Below, piece after piece: positions 24,405 through 37,407 of a DNA stretch of 64,000 nt. Numbering within the stretch: position 1 is the first letter of the stretch; each line of letters opens with the position of its first letter. The DNA lies in assembly GCA_026826555.1 (NCBI GenBank), contig JAKSZT010054581.1, positions 1,022,902 through 1,086,901 on the forward strand, read 5' to 3'. Made by a program: the position numbers and the translations under genes. The notes beneath the pieces are model-generated. The model did no database searches. It saw only the letters and a list, made by a program, of their open reading frames with translations, and was not told where the DNA came from. The stretch comes from Tolypeutes matacus. Lineage: Eukaryota > Chordata > Mammalia > Cingulata > Chlamyphoridae.

Positions 24405-25406
24405 TTTTAAAGAAGCTTTAGAATACATAAATGTTATATAAAAAATACAGGAAATTTCCCTATACTTCAACCCCTCCCTTTCCCAAACTTTTTCCATTAA
24501 CAATATCTTTCATTAGTGTAGTACATTTGTCACAATTAATGAATATATATTGAGGCATTTCTATTAACCATGATCTATAATATACATTATGGTTTACACT
24601 TCACACCACACAATTTTTTCAGTTTTGACCAAATACATAATAGCCTGTATCTGTCATCACAACATCATGCAGAACAATTCCAATGTCCAAAACAATGCCC
24701 CATGTTACACCTATTATTCCTGTTCCCTCCCCTCAGAATCTTTGTTGACCATGGTCTTTATATCAAAGTTACAAGTTCTTCCATTACTAGAAAATGTTTA
24801 TTTTGGTCTATAGTTGCATTCTCCCCCTTAGGTGTGTCCATTCCTCTACCTCAAGGCTTTGGATATGGTAATACCCACACTGCTTCTGATTGAGAGAGGG
24901 CTTAGATCCCATGCAGCAAATGGAAGGAACTGTCTTGCTTGCAGTTGTAGATGCTCTCTGCTTTTTGGGATGGACATTGTCCATCATCATCCTTTTGTTA
25001 GTTGTCTTGGGTGAGTCTGGAGAACTGAAGAGCAGGTATTGGCTGAAATTCTGCTTAAATTCAGGGATCAACAGGCATATGAACTCTGAAGGTTTAAGTC
25101 TCTGTACAGATATTCAATGGGTATAATACTAATTATAGGTTCACATAAAAGGGGAAGAAGAACCATGTATAGGAAAATTATAAATGAGTCCAACTTTGAT
25201 AGGTTATCATATATTCTAAAGTAAGGCCTACCAATTGGGTGCTGATTTCCTGGAGTTGTCTCCCTGCCTATAGCTCTAGATATCTCTAGAGCCATCAGGA
25301 ACACCCCTGTTTGAGGCTCTGTTTAATGTGGTAGTCAATGAGATCCTCTTGACATCTGCATAACCATAACCTCTGGAGTGACCTCCCAACTCACTTTGAA
25401 ATCTCT
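24405..25406 (-). mobile_element. 5'-truncated L1 3' UTR insertion, about 1 kb, with target duplication
   Basis: The near-repeat TGAGATAGAC-TTTTTTCTTTCT occurs at 24,383-24,404 and, with one extra base, at 25,407-25,429. The insert on minus matches the 3' UTR family at 14,500-15,200 and 45,400-46,780, with 'gtactacactaatgaaagat', 'aacatttatgtattctaaag' and a terminal A-rich tail. Only 3' UTR is present, as is typical for premature end of target-primed reverse transcription. Confidence 0.85.
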
Positions 25407-25429
25407 TGAGATAGACATTTTTTCTTTCT

Positions 25430-27378
25430 CTTGAGGAGTAAGAGTAAAATTTAATTATTTTCACATGAAAAAAATTTAGGTGTCTCAAAAAATTTAAGAG
25501 GAAATCAGAACAGAATGAATGTATATATGTGTCTCTCTGTGTGCATATCCCTTCTTTTATTTGCTTTTAAAGAGGGAAAACCGAGCCCACCAGACCTGCA
25601 GGTAGCTCAGCCCTCATTTACTTCTACCAGATGACCTGAAGAATTTAAAGCTGGAAGAGAGGGAGTGACTGGGGAGAGTGACTGGGAAGAGGGTGAAAAA
25701 GTTCCAACCATTCTTAGCAGAGACTTGGGCCAGTTTATCACCACTGTGAATATTAGAGCTACTGTAACTTTTCAGAAGAGTCCAAATCTAGAAAGAAGTG
25801 ACTGAATCATAAGTAGGAACCAATACTGCAAATAAGGATTTTTTTTTTTATTGTGGGTAAATAAATAAGAATTTTTGACAAGACTTTACACAATTATTTA
25901 GATTGATAATCTTTTCTTGATTACAGTCCAACTACATGACATTGTTGTGAAATAAAAATCATACAATACAGGTAAAAACAAGCCATGAAACCCCAGTAAG
26001 AGATGTTTGTGTGCCAAATTACAGTTACAACAACAGTTCACATTTTAAGAATTTGAAATATCTAAAGCTAGATAAGGTGGTTTCTCAATAAAAAGAGATA
26101 AAAACAGGAAAAAGAAGGAAGGAAAAACATGGAGGGAGTTAAAAAGAGGGAGAGAGGATGAGGTGGCATTATTGAAACTTGACAAGAAACAATTTAGGAA
26201 ACATTAGCTAAAAAGAATATTTTGTTAGAAAGAATGGACAAATGCATAAAAAATGCAAAATCCATCCACAGGTTAATGCAGTATTAAACACAGTAGAATA
26301 CACAGGCTTTATAATATTTTTGTAACGTCATTTATATAATTCTCCAAACATTTTTGTAAAAATACACAGAGACCAATTCAGGAGCACTCTAGAGAAAAAT
26401 ACAAATTTCTTTAATGGGGCAGGGCAAGGAGAGGAACTTATAGTCTCAGGGTAGATCACTCCTGACATACAAAGCTGATATTATGTTTGGTAATTCCAGT
26501 CAATTTGGCACCAAAAACTTTTGTAAGGATGTTGATTGGTTTTGAGAGGGTTGTCTTCAAATATGATCTTATAGCTACCTCTAAAATAATCTTTTTGAAA
26601 ACTTTATTTTTATTAACCCTGTAACATATGGTTATATTGACATTTATTTCTCCAATATAAGAAAAGTAGCAGTGTTGTAAATGGGAAAGGGACATAGCAT
26701 ATGCTTTAAAGAAAATGTGAGCCCTCTTTGGATTCCTTTCACAAAAAGGGATCGAGACTCTTTTAAATAAGATAATACTTCCATAAAAATCTGCCACCTA
26801 ACAATTTTTTACCTCATAGAAAAATAACACTTTTGTAAAAAGAAATATAGTTATTTTATTAAAATGGTCTATTTTAAACCAGAAATTATTTTTAATATAA
26901 AGAATTTCTAAACATCCATTCAAAAAATAGAAATAGATAATACTGAATACAAAGTACACAAGGCATGTTTGCAAAGGATCAAAATATTTCATTCCCAGGA
27001 AAAGAATACATCTAGTACATTATAGTACATGTTTTAATCTTTTACAACTCAAAGATATTGCTTTTATTCTCTGATGGCAAGTTACTTATGCATAAAGTCA
27101 CTCCCAGCAGCAGAAGGCCAAACTGACTAGAAATGGATCATGGTATATTTATCCCACATTTCCCCAAAATTCAAAGTTCTGAGAAACAAGTCCATGGCCT
27201 ACATCTCAAATCCCTTAACATGAGCATGGAATGCAGGCTATGGAGGTGCAGAAGAGGATAATTATGGCATTCAGTCCTTTTAAAAATTTTCCACTAGATC
27301 TTCCATGTTTAAATTTTCACTCAGAACCAGACTGACACACAACCATTTACCAACCTTGCCAAATCCATCAGCAAGTTG
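25430..27378. other. Unassigned intergenic DNA
   Basis: No gene or confident repeat was seen. Open frames at 26,456-26,797 and 26,798-26,992 on minus have no domain that I recognise. Confidence 0.5.
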
Positions 27379-27570
27379 AATGGAGCAGTTTGGCATTATT
27401 TATGAATTCCAAAAATAAATATTGGATTATGTTTGTATACTGGTCTGCTCCTCTGGGCATATTAGATTTGATTGGATTCTGAGATTTCACTTGTACTTGA
27501 TTAAATAATGATTAAGGCTTTGATTAGGCCCCTTCTGTAGCACATTGTGTCTCCAGCCCCTTGGTGGAAG
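27379..27570 (+). mobile_element. LTR fragment, 5' part, same family as 1,459-2,023
   Basis: 'gcagtttggcatta', 'atgaattccaaaaata', 'attggattatgtttgta' and 'ccccttggtgg' occur in the order expected of the first 200 bp of this LTR family. The 3' two-thirds is missing. Confidence 0.7.
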
Positions 27571-27959
27571 GCATTGAGAGAGAATTTTAAAATATAAAAT
27601 ACAAAATTCTTGTACACTCAGCCCAGGGTTTGGGGATGCAAATTTTGCTTATGATACAATCACTCTTTGCTCTTCAGCATGAAACCTACCCCATTTATTT
27701 CCTTTTCTCTTCATCTTTGCAAATTCATCATCCTTTTCACCAGAATGCTTTTGGATGAATCAGATCATATTGGCAGAAAGGAGTGTTCTGTTTAGATATA
27801 GCATCCTAGGTAGTATCTCATCCTTGGCTTTCTCTCCTTCCAGTTTTTCTTTTTTCAGAAAGTTTTCCAGCGAATTGCATCCTGGTTAACACCTTGTCAT
27901 TTTCTTCCACTCCATGACACAAACAGCCAAAATTAGGTAACAAGGCTGGATGAGTTGTA
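27571..27959. other. Unassigned interval
   Basis: Nothing recognisable, apart from a possible continuation of decayed LINE sequence on its right side. Confidence 0.4.
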
Positions 27960-29870
27960 GATATTTTCTCCAACCATGCAATTTCCATTATGATCAGAAA
28001 AGATGCTTTGTATAATTTCAATCATTTTAAATTTATTGAGACCTGTCTTGAGGCCAAACTTATGGTCTATCCTGGAGAAGGATAAATGAGCACTTGAGAA
28101 GAGTTCATATCCTGCTGTTTTGGGATAAATGTCTATGAGGTCTATTTCGTTTATCATTTTATTCATGCTATCTGTTTCCTTATCCTCTGTCCAAACGTTC
28201 TATCAAATGCCAACTGTGATGTAGTGAAATCTCCAATGATTATTATAGAGACATCTATTTCTCCCTTCAGTTTTAACAGTGTTCCTCATGTATTTTGGTG
28301 CACCCTGGTTAGGTGCATATACATTTATAATTGTTATTTCCTCCTAGTTAATTGCCCTTTTAAGTAATACATAATAGCCTTCTCCATCTCTTATAAGTTT
28401 TGCATTTAAAATCTATTTTGTGAGATATTAGTATTACTACTCCACATTTTTTTGGCTACTATTTGCATGGAATATCTTTTTCTAACCTTTAACTTTCAGC
28501 CTGATTGTGTCCTTGCATCTAAGTTAAGTCTCTTGTAGACAGCATATAGATGGCTCATATTTTTTATCCATTCTATCAGTCTATGTATTTCGATTGGGCA
28601 ATTCAATCCATTAATGTTCAATGTTATTAATGTAATAATCATCTATTTTATCTTTGGCTTTCCATTGCCATATCTTACTATTCTCTGTCTTTTAACCCTT
28701 TAAGTTACCCTTACTAATAAGTTTTATTTCTACTATACACTTCTCCAAGCCTCTTGCCCCTGTTCTTTTTTTTTTTTTTTTCCTTTCCTTTCAGGCTATA
28801 CCAGACCCTTTAGTATCCCTTGTAAATATGGTCTTTTGGTAACATACTCTCCCTCAGGTTTTGTCTGTGAAGACTTTAAATTCATTCTGATATTTTTGAG
28901 GACAGTTTTTCTGGATAAAGAAATCTTGGCTGGAAGTTTTTCTCTTTCAGTACCTTGAATATATCATACCAATTATTTTCCACATCCATGGTTTCTGATG
29001 AGATATCAGCACTTAGTTTCATTGAGCTTTGCTTGTATGTGATGCATTGCCTTTCTCTTGCTGCTTTAAGAATCCTCTCCTTTTACCTGGCATTTGACAT
29101 TTTGAATAGTAGGTCTCTCTGAGTAGGTCTGTTCAGATTTATTTTGTTTGGGGTGCATTGCCCTTCTTGAATATTATTATTTATGTGTTTCATAAGGGTT
29201 GAAAATTTTTTAGTTATTATTACCTCAAATATTCTTTCTGCCCTTTTCCCATTCTCTTCTCCTTTTGTGACACCTATAACATGTTATTTGTATATTTTGC
29301 ACTGTCATTCTATTCCCTGAGAACCTATTCAATTTTTTTCCATTCCTTTACTTTTCTATTTTCCTGTATTTTCCAGTTCAGAAGCTCTGTCTTCTAATTC
29401 ACTAATTCTGTCCTCAACCAATCCAAATCTGCTGTTATATGCCTCTTATGAATTTTTAATCTCATCCATTGTGTATTTTATTCCCATATCTTTGTTACTA
29501 CTCTTTGAAGGGTTTCAACTTACTCCTTATGCTCACCAGTGTTTTGGAATATCTTTTATCTGATTAGCCAAATTTTCCTTCAAATTCCTGTGTGGATTTT
29601 GGAGATTTGTGTGAAGAGCAATGATTAGTTTTCTTAAATCCTTGCATTAGCTTTTCATCCTGAGTTTTGATTTGTTCCTTTGGCTTGGATATATTTTTCT
29701 GATTCTTCATATCACTTGTATTTTTTTGCTGATGTCTAGGCATCTGATTGTATTGGTAAATTTATACTGATAGTCAAACTCTCTTTTCCCATGTGGTTTT
29801 GTTTCATAGCTACTCTTTGATTTTTGTTTCTACTTATTATAAAACTTTAAAATTACTAAGCTAACAATTA
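27960..29870 (-). mobile_element. L1C, antisense L1: ORF2 endonuclease, ORF1 and 5' region
   Basis: On minus: ORF2 endonuclease relics (28,630 back to 27,960, including a decayed SDHNG motif near 27,990 and a GDF motif near 28,235), ORF1 (about 29,480-28,760, with antisense words 'gatgagatatcagcacttag' and 'cttgctgctttaagaatcctctcc') and a degraded leader. It lacks the reverse transcriptase and 3' end. It is older and more decayed than L1A and L1E. Confidence 0.75.
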
Positions 29871-29872
29871 TC

Positions 29873-29906
29873 AAAAATAAAATAAAAATAAAAATAAAAA
29901 TAAAAG
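29873..29906. repeat. (AAAAT)n simple repeat
   Basis: About six AAAAT/AATAA units lie between L1C and the antisense ERV-L relic. Confidence 0.9.
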
Positions 29907-30862
29907 GGCAGGGACCCACTAAAGGGTTGTACACCAGATTCAAAGGGTCTGGGACTCCAAAAAGCTTTTTTACTTCTTGCAGTTTCCCATCCTGCCAGCA
30001 GATGGTGGTCTACAAAGAATCTTTCCATGGAAAGTAATGCTAAGTACAATATCACATCAAAATCAGTTATAGGCATGCAGTTTGTCTTGAGGCAAATTTC
30101 CCCTCTAGGTGTAGCCCTGTGAAACAAAAATCAAATTATCTTCTTCCAATATAAAAAGGAGGAACAGATATAGGATGAACATTTGCATTACCATAAGGAG
30201 AAAATGGAAGGAAAATGGGGACCACTGGTTCCCAAGAGTTTCAAAAATTTGCAGGGCATATTCTATTAGATTTCAAAGTCTGAGAGTCATATATAGAATG
30301 ATGTCTTTTTCTTTTCAGATCTTTATGGGTCCCATTGCTTCCATGGGCTTGACAAAAGGCTGCATTCTAATTTACATGCTATCCAATGGGGGCTTGTTTT
30401 CTGGAATCTTGAAATTTCCCAAGCCATCAATTTCTGGTTTCTTTGTGCCCAGCAGTTCAGTTCTTAATTTATCTATTTCCTCTCACATTTTGTTACAAGC
30501 TATAAGGAGAAGCCAGGCTGCATTTTCCACATTTAATCTGGAAATCTCCTCAACTAAATGTCCAAGCTAATCATTTTCAATTTCTGCATTCCACCTAACA
30601 TCAGGAGTCAATTTTGCCAAGTTTGCTGCAACTTTAAACAAGATTTGACTTTGCTCCAGTTTCCAGTAATAGACTCACCATTTCCACTAAGATCTTATCA
30701 TCTTTAGCATACACATTTTAACCAATAGCCTTTTTAAAAAAATCTAGTCATTTTTTATCAAGCATCTCACAATACTCCAGAAATACCCCATACCCACTTA
30801 TAAAGCATTTCCAACATCATTGGTAATTGCAAGCAATGACACCCGATTCTCCTGGTACCAAT
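29907..30862 (-). pseudogene. ERV-L gag/leader relic with Leu-tRNA primer site, antisense
   Basis: The part from about 30,300 to 30,862 is collinear with the relic at 21,950-22,554 (shared 'tttctttgtgccc', 'aagctataaggagaagccaggc', 'ctcctcaactaaatg', 'atcaagcatctcacaat'). On minus, immediately after the LTR, TGGTACCAGGAG is readable (30,849-30,860). It matches 12 nt of a primer site complementary to tRNA-Leu(UAA). The left part (29,907-30,130) is of uncertain origin. All frames are broken. Confidence 0.7.
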
Positions 30863-31542
30863 TGTTATTTTAGTTTGCCAAAGGGCTACCAATGCCAAGT
30901 ACCAGAAATGGGTTGGCTTTTATTTAAGGTATTTATTTGGGGTAAATTTTATAGTTTGGAGGTCATGAAATATCCATATCAAGGCACCATCAGAGGGAGT
31001 TTATCACAAAGTCACCATGGGGAAGATGGATAGGACTATCTTGCTTGCAGTTGCAGACTGTTTTGTTGATCTTGTTGTCTGGCCACATGGAATCAAGATG
31101 TCCACCAATCTCTGCCAAGGTCTCTGATTTCCTCTCCAGGCTCACCATCTCCTGAAGCACAGCTCCAGGATCACAGCTTTAAGCAATCAGGCTTCCTACA
31201 TCCGTCTCAGCTGCTCCCCTTTCTTCTGCAGTTCAGCTGCATGTTATCAGGCATATGGCTCATCTCTCCATGAAATTCAGCTCTTTGAGACTTTCATGGG
31301 CTCCTCTCTTAGCAGCTGAACTGTGGGTGAAATTGGAGTCCTTTCTCTCCCATTGCAGGATCAAATATGTTGGCTCCCTTTTCCTGTGTGTGTGTGTGTC
31401 TCTCTCTGATTTTATCAGTCCCAGGAAGAGTGCTGAGACTTGAGTCTTGCCTCACAGGCCTAGTACAGGCAAAAGGGTCTCACACACACAGCAATGGATT
31501 AGTTTCTTTACGGGATTCATAAAAGAACTTCAAAATGTCACA
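30863..31542 (-). mobile_element. ERV-L-type LTR (5' LTR of the antisense gag relic)
   Basis: On plus it starts TGTTATTTTAGTTTGCC and ends AAAATGTCACA. It is homologous to 22,555-23,124 (shared 'taccagaaat.ggttgg', 'gtatttatttggggta', 'cttgcttgcagttgcag'-type blocks). At about 680 bp it is longer than its relatives and carries a short (GT)n at 31,386-31,400. The primer site on the left fixes it as a 5' LTR on the minus strand. Confidence 0.75.
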
Positions 31543-33789
31543 ATTCCAGATAAACAAAGACTGAGATAATCTGTACATAGCATACATTCCTTATAGGAAA
31601 TGCTAAAGGATGTACTTCAGGCTGAAAAGAAATTATTCCTCTCTGTGGCTCAAATCTTTAGGGAGAAATGTAGAACACTGAAAAAAAATAATGTGGGTTA
31701 ATATAATAGACTCTTTAGTTACATATTTTCTTATTTATTGTTTGCTTTAAGATACAAAGCTTTAAGATTCTATAAAGCAATAATTATAACATTGGATTGA
31801 AGCTTTTAACATCTATATATGCAATATATGACAATAAGCAAAAAAGTAAGGAGTAAATGTATATTGAAACAAAATTTGTCATTTTTCTTGCATTAAATAA
31901 ACATTAATCTGAAATATATTGTGATAAATTAAGATGCATATTGCAATCCTTAGATTACAATGACTACAAGATAACATCAAATTAGCATTTTATAAATATC
32001 ATTTGGCAGCAGTGTACAGATAACTTTGAAGGATTATAGTCTAAAGGAAAAGGAACCACTTGGAAATTGGTGTCATATATACAGGAAATAAGCAATGAAA
32101 ACCTTGGCTAAGACTAGGACAACAGGAAAAATAAGCAGGGCTAAATTAAGAAAATCTATTTAGGAAGTAGAATTCACAGGTCTCCATTACTAATTTTATC
32201 TAAGAGTGCAAGCGGGAGGTGTCAAGTAACCCTTTCAGGTTTCTGGCTTAAACAATAGGCAGATAGTGGTAACATTCCTTGTGACCAGAAAGAGGGGCAG
32301 AAATTTGGGGAAAGAGGTTTAGTCTGAGGTGCCTATGATATTCCAGTTAGAGTTTCAGATGTGGAGATCAGATGAGTGATCTGGACTAGATGTGAAGAGT
32401 TGTAACTTACTAGCAGATTTAGTTTAAACCATAGTTCTGGATGAAGTCACTCATTGAGAGTGCATGGGAATGGGTAGGAGATTGTACTTTGTAGAACATC
32501 AATATATAAGGTATAAATAAAGATAGAGCTGACTGAGAAAGAATAAACAGAGAATTAGGAGAGAGAGCAAAAGATGATGTCAAGTAGGATCAAGTAAACA
32601 TAAAACCCTGGAAAATCAGGAAAAAATAAGGTCAGGAATAATAAGAAAAGGAAACAATCTATTATATTGTAGAATTTGAATGTAACTGGTAACTGTAGCA
32701 GAGAATTTCAGTAGACTGATTGGCTAAGTTGGAGTGAGCCCAATGAAGATTGTTTAAATTAGAGACTGGGATGTAGGGACAGGCAATGTGCTTCACTCTT
32801 CCAGGAAGCTTAACTCTGAAAGGAGAATGAGAGTTTTAGTTTAGTTTTAGAGAATCACATGGCTTCAGAGAGGCTGCTTCCTTAGTGTTGGATGAGACAT
32901 AGAGGGGAGACCATGCTTATGTGCCAAAGGGAAGCCAGAGAAAGGGACTAGGTGACATCACAGGAGATGGAGCATGATTGTTGAAGAGGCAGGAGGATGT
33001 GTCAAATATATTCACTGCAAATCATCCAGCAAAATTTTCTCACACTTATTGTTCAATGATCTGTCATAGTCCTAAGACACAACTTTCAGGAATGATTCAG
33101 TAAAATCAGTAGGGACCACATTTTACATGTTTTAGCATTCCCTACTCAAATATTTTGGACACTCTTTATTTCACATAAGTGTTCTTATGATAATCAACAA
33201 TGTGCTATTGCTTACATGAAATATAAGTTGAAGTTAACTATAGCTCTTTATAATGTAACCTGAATGCTGAACTCCAGCTTTATCTCCTTTTGCTTCACCA
33301 CAGCTGCTTTCTACAGTCAGGCTGCTGTATTCCTTTGTCCATGAACTGCCTTGTTCAACCTAGTGCTTCTGCCCTGCTCTCACCCCATCACACCATCTTC
33401 CCCCCTTTACATATATGGAGGCTATGAATGAAACCCACAGCTGTTATAGCCTACAAGGCTCCCTGAGAACTTCCTTTTGCATATTCAACCCTCTTCCCCA
33501 TGCTCTGTTTTGTTCCTTCATAGGGCAAAGTGTCTTTTCTATCTCATGGCATTGCCTTTGCTGTGACTTTTGCCTGGAGTGCCTTCTCCTCAACACTTTG
33601 CATGACTGGCTCCTTTTAATCCTTTAGGACTCAGTCTGATTGTCATGTCATTGCTGAGATAAAAGTAAATCTGTGTAAGGTAGATCCCCACCCATTTATT
33701 AGTGAATATAAATATCATTTTAATTGCCACTCAGGATTGATAATAATGTATATTTATTTTATCCAGTAATTTGTTTATTGTCCTCCCTT
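31543..33789. other. Unassigned intergenic DNA
   Basis: No gene or confident repeat is visible. The 70-codon frame at 33,415-33,627 is near an L2-like region and has no recognisable domain. Confidence 0.5.
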
Positions 33790-33900
33790 TATTCCAAGTT
33801 TCCTGTGGGCTAGAACCTGATCTATTTTGACTCCATTTTACCTCCAGAGTCTAGTACAGTGTTTCAAAATACTTTGCAAACACACTCCAAATTCTTTTGT
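33790..33900 (+). repeat. L2 LINE 3' end relic
   Basis: 'gtgggctagaacctgatct' followed by 'ctccagagtctagtacagtg' has the order of the conserved L2/MIR3 3' region (tgtgagctccttgagg ... cctagcacagtgcctggc). It runs into a GAAT repeat, as L2 3' ends commonly do. Confidence 0.6.
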
Positions 33901-33903
33901 AAT

Positions 33904-33929
33904 AATGAATGAATGAATGAATGAATGAA
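33904..33929. repeat. (TGAA)n microsatellite
   Basis: Six TGAA units at the end of the L2 relic, consistent with the L2 3' terminal repeat. Confidence 0.95.
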
Positions 33930-34114
33930 CAGACCCTCCATTGCTTCATAAGCCAGATTAAGCCCAAACTCCATAATGAATTATAATATTATATGTAATA
34001 GTGCTTACACTGTTCAATTTGTTAAATAATTTAACTCACTTAATGAGGCCCAGCATTCACCTCCTCTAGTTCATACACTATTTATATTCCAGATCACTTA
34101 TTTTGTATTTAATC

Positions 34115-34525
34115 ACATTGGTCTCTTCCTTTTTTCCTTGTGATAACATATATGTACCATAAAATTGGCCATTTTAACCATAAGTTTACAGTTTAGTACC
34201 ATTGATTGTTTTTACAATCTCTTGATAACATCAACACTTCCCATTATCAAAATTTTCCATCACCCAAACCAAAATCCTTTAAGCAAAAACTATTTCCCCT
34301 TGCCTTGGGCCCCTTACTTACAGGAAGTAACCTCTAGTTTACTTCCTGAATCTATGAATTTTCTTTTCTATATATTTCATATAAGTGCAATCATAACAAT
34401 ATTTTTACTTTGGATTTGGCTTATTTCACTTAGCAAGGTGTTTCAAAGTTCACTCATGTTACATCATGTATCATAACTACAATTAGTTTTTTGGCTGAAT
34501 ATGATTTCACTGTGGGGATATAAGA
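34115..34525 (-). mobile_element. Old L1 3' UTR fragment, antisense
   Basis: Ordered words match the antisense 3' region of older mammalian L1: 'aaaattggccattttaacca', 'gtttacagtttagtaccattg', 'ctatgaattttc', 'catataagtgcaatcat' and 'ggcttatttcacttagca'. It is decayed. Confidence 0.65.
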
Positions 34526-34599
34526 AATTTTATAACTTGTTTGAGTCTTCAGGGTCTTCTCAGGCATGGTCTTATATACACCACTTTGCACATCCAAAT

Positions 34600-36060
34600 T
34601 TATGAGTTTTGGGTTCACTTGTTAAATGGACTGGAGTAGCCCACAAAATGAGGAATATCTTTCCTTGAAAATCCACAGAAGTTAACTAGGCATTGTGCCT
34701 CATTTTTGGCTGTAGGAAGGGCCAGATACAACAGCTTATCCTTTATCTTAGAAGGGATATCTTGGGTCCCACAGTACTGGATACCTAGATATTTCACTGA
34801 AGTGAAAAACTCTTGAATTCTTGTTGGATTTATTTTCCATCTTCTGACATGCAAATATCTTACCAATAAGACTATAGTAGTTGCTACAATTTTATCACTG
34901 AATCCAGTCAGCATAGTATCATCAATGTAATCGACCAATGTGATGTCTTATGGAAAAGTGATCACAGTTCCTACAGACTAGATTATGAGATAGGGTGGGA
35001 GAGCTGATATATTCTTGAGGTAGGACACTGAAAGTTTATTGCTGTTATTACCAGCTGAAGGGAAACTGTTTCTTGTGGTTTTCACTAACAGGCATCAGGT
35101 AAAAATTGCCAAATAAATAGCTACATACCAGGCACCAGTGAATGTGTTCCTTGTTCAAGCAGTGATACCAGATCTTGAAAGCAGCTGCAATTGGAGTCAC
35201 TGCTTTGTTAAGTATATGATAATCCATGTCATCATTCAAGATCCATTGGGCCAAATAGGACAGTTGAATGGGGATGTGGTAGAAATCACCATTACTACAC
35301 TTTTCAAGTCCTTGGTGGTCACACTAATCTCTGCAATCCCTTAGGAATGTGGATTATTTTTACTTTATTTTTAGTTAGGCCAAAAAAAAAAAAAAACAAT
35401 TTATTTGGAAATGGGGGAAAAGAACAGGGCTTGCTTAGAAATGGAAGAGAAGGACAAAAATATGCAATAAGATTTGTTGCAGGCTCCTCTACACAGAGAG
35501 AGCCTAAAATCAACTTATTTCTTCTATTACATTGTTAAATGCAAATTTTTGGGTATTTTTTTAGCAGGTACCATGGATTATACATGGGATTTCATACATG
35601 TGAGGCAGACACTCAACCACTGGGCTACAATTGTTTCTGTGGTATTACTTTTGATGTACTATTTGTTAGGCAGAAGCAGTTCTAGTGGTTTCCAGTTGGC
35701 CTTTCTTACCACAATAGTCCTTACTCAATAGATCAGGGAACCAAAGTGGGGATTTTGCTACTTGTTGAGTATGTTAATTTCAATTATTTGATCTGGAACT
35801 GGGGAAGTAACCATAGAATTGGTTTAGGGACCCAATGGACCCACTGTGATATGGATCTGAGCTAAAACTCCATTGATCACCTGACCTCCATAAGCCGCTA
35901 CTTTGACTGTGGACCTCACTGATGATTAGTGTCTCCTGGAATTAGTGTCAGTTCAGACCATTGTTCAGAAATTGCTGAAGTGTCTTATAATTTCCTTTCC
36001 CTAAAGCACAGTCTCTCAGGTCATAGATTCCTTTGGAGAAAGCTGGGAGGAATATTAATA
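34600..36060 (-). pseudogene. ERV-L protease and reverse-transcriptase relic, antisense
   Basis: The minus strand holds, in order: protease relic (about 36,060-35,640, including sequence matching the Asp-Thr-Gly region of the provirus at 57,178), a reverse-transcriptase start (35,254-35,048, ending ENHKKQFPFSW like the provirus [10 protein letters not shown]), then a 107-codon open piece (34,938-34,615) with the YIDD catalytic motif and 'IPSKIKDKLLYLALPTAKNEA', which aligns with the provirus. A SINE at about 35,548 and an A-rich stretch at 35,380 interrupt it. No adjoining LTR is visible. It is an older copy than the provirus at 54.5 kb. Confidence 0.85.
35548..35633 (-). mobile_element. DAS-type tRNA-Ala-derived SINE, antisense
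   Basis: Plus-strand 'aggtaccatggatt', 'catgtgaggcagacactcaaccactgggcta' is the reverse complement of a tRNA-like head with B box (ggttcaa-type) and A box (tagcccagtggttgag). A T-rich stretch on its left is the tail. It is inserted in the ERV-L pol relic. DAS SINEs are known from Xenarthra. Confidence 0.8.
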
Positions 36061-37407
36061 CGTTCTTTCTTTACTGTGACACCAGTATAAGTAAAATCTT
36101 TGAAAATACTGGGAGGTCATTATATATATGAAAAACTCAATTTCATTTGTTTTATTTTATTGTTTTATCTGCCTCGTTGTTGGTTTTCAGTTTTGAATGT
36201 AATTTTGCAGCAGACAATAAGATACAAAACAATTCCTGCTTGTGGGAACATGAATGATGCTCATTGCGGAGGTATGAGGACCCACATAGTATTTTCAGTG
36301 ACTTTGAAGGGGAAGTGTGAGACTGGAAACATCATGAGGAATGGATGGGGAGTTATTCCTCTGCTCTTCTGCTCTTTGCATCTTTCCTTGTAGATTATGA
36401 CAAAATTGAAACTTCTCTTTTTTCATCTTGCAAATTTTTATAGAATCAGAATTTTTTTCTGCAAGGACTTTTGAAAATGTACGGCAAGACAATTTATTAC
36501 AACTTAAACTGAATGTAAAATTTTCTGCTATTTTATTTCTTTCCCTACAAAATTCAAGGAGATAGTTGGGCTCTGCAAAGCAGAAGCTGCCAAAAATATA
36601 TGGCTCTTCAGATTTGTTTCATAATCAGCTCATTGATGTGGTCACACTAAATGAACTGGAGACTGAGGGAAAGTTGGGTTGGAGTGAGAAAGGAGAGTCC
36701 TTAATGTTGGGAAAGGACAGGGTCCTACTTATTGATACTGTCCTGGAGTAGTTGGCAACAATTCAGAGGGAAATGTTGGACCTAGGAAGCTAAATCTGCT
36801 AATGGTGCTCCTGGCCTTGTCAAGCTGCCTTGACTTAAATAGGGCATGAAAGCAGCTGATCCAATGCTTCAGGAAAAAATGATGTGTTAAGCCTCTTTTC
36901 CAATGCCTTGGTACTTCATTATGTCCTGAAGAAAACTGCAGAACCATAGACATTAATGGGTATTCTAAGAAGTAGTAGTGTTAAGTTTTTTACCTTTTGG
37001 TAAGCAGGCACTTCCACCATGGAGTTCCACATACTAAAAAATAAAAACAAAAAATTATTATTGCACATATAATTTTATGCATAGATTCACACCTATAAAT
37101 ATCTATCTTTAATTCGTCCATTCAGTGAACTAAGATTTACTATATAAGGTCTACATGTAAGATGATATGTCAGTTGCATATAGGAGAGATCACTGCTGTA
37201 TACCTTACAAAATCAAACATAATTCAATTATTTTAGTAGGTTAAATAAAAATACTGATTTTTAAGGCATTCTTCAATGTAAAACAAATTCAGGAAACTGG
37301 GAGCATTAATTATTAGTGTTGTTTTTTCTAAATGAACATCCTTCTGTGAGTCTGGCCTTTCCTCCTGTAGGCTGGCACGACATTGTTGAAAAACCTAGAC
37401 AAAGAAT
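36061..37407. other. Unassigned intergenic DNA
   Basis: No gene or recognised repeat. Short frames at 36,100-36,393 and 36,566-36,751 have no visible domain. Confidence 0.5.

Noticed and set aside
33415..33627. Possible host exon (70 codons)
   Set aside because: No splice-site context or recognisable domain, and it lies next to an L2 relic.
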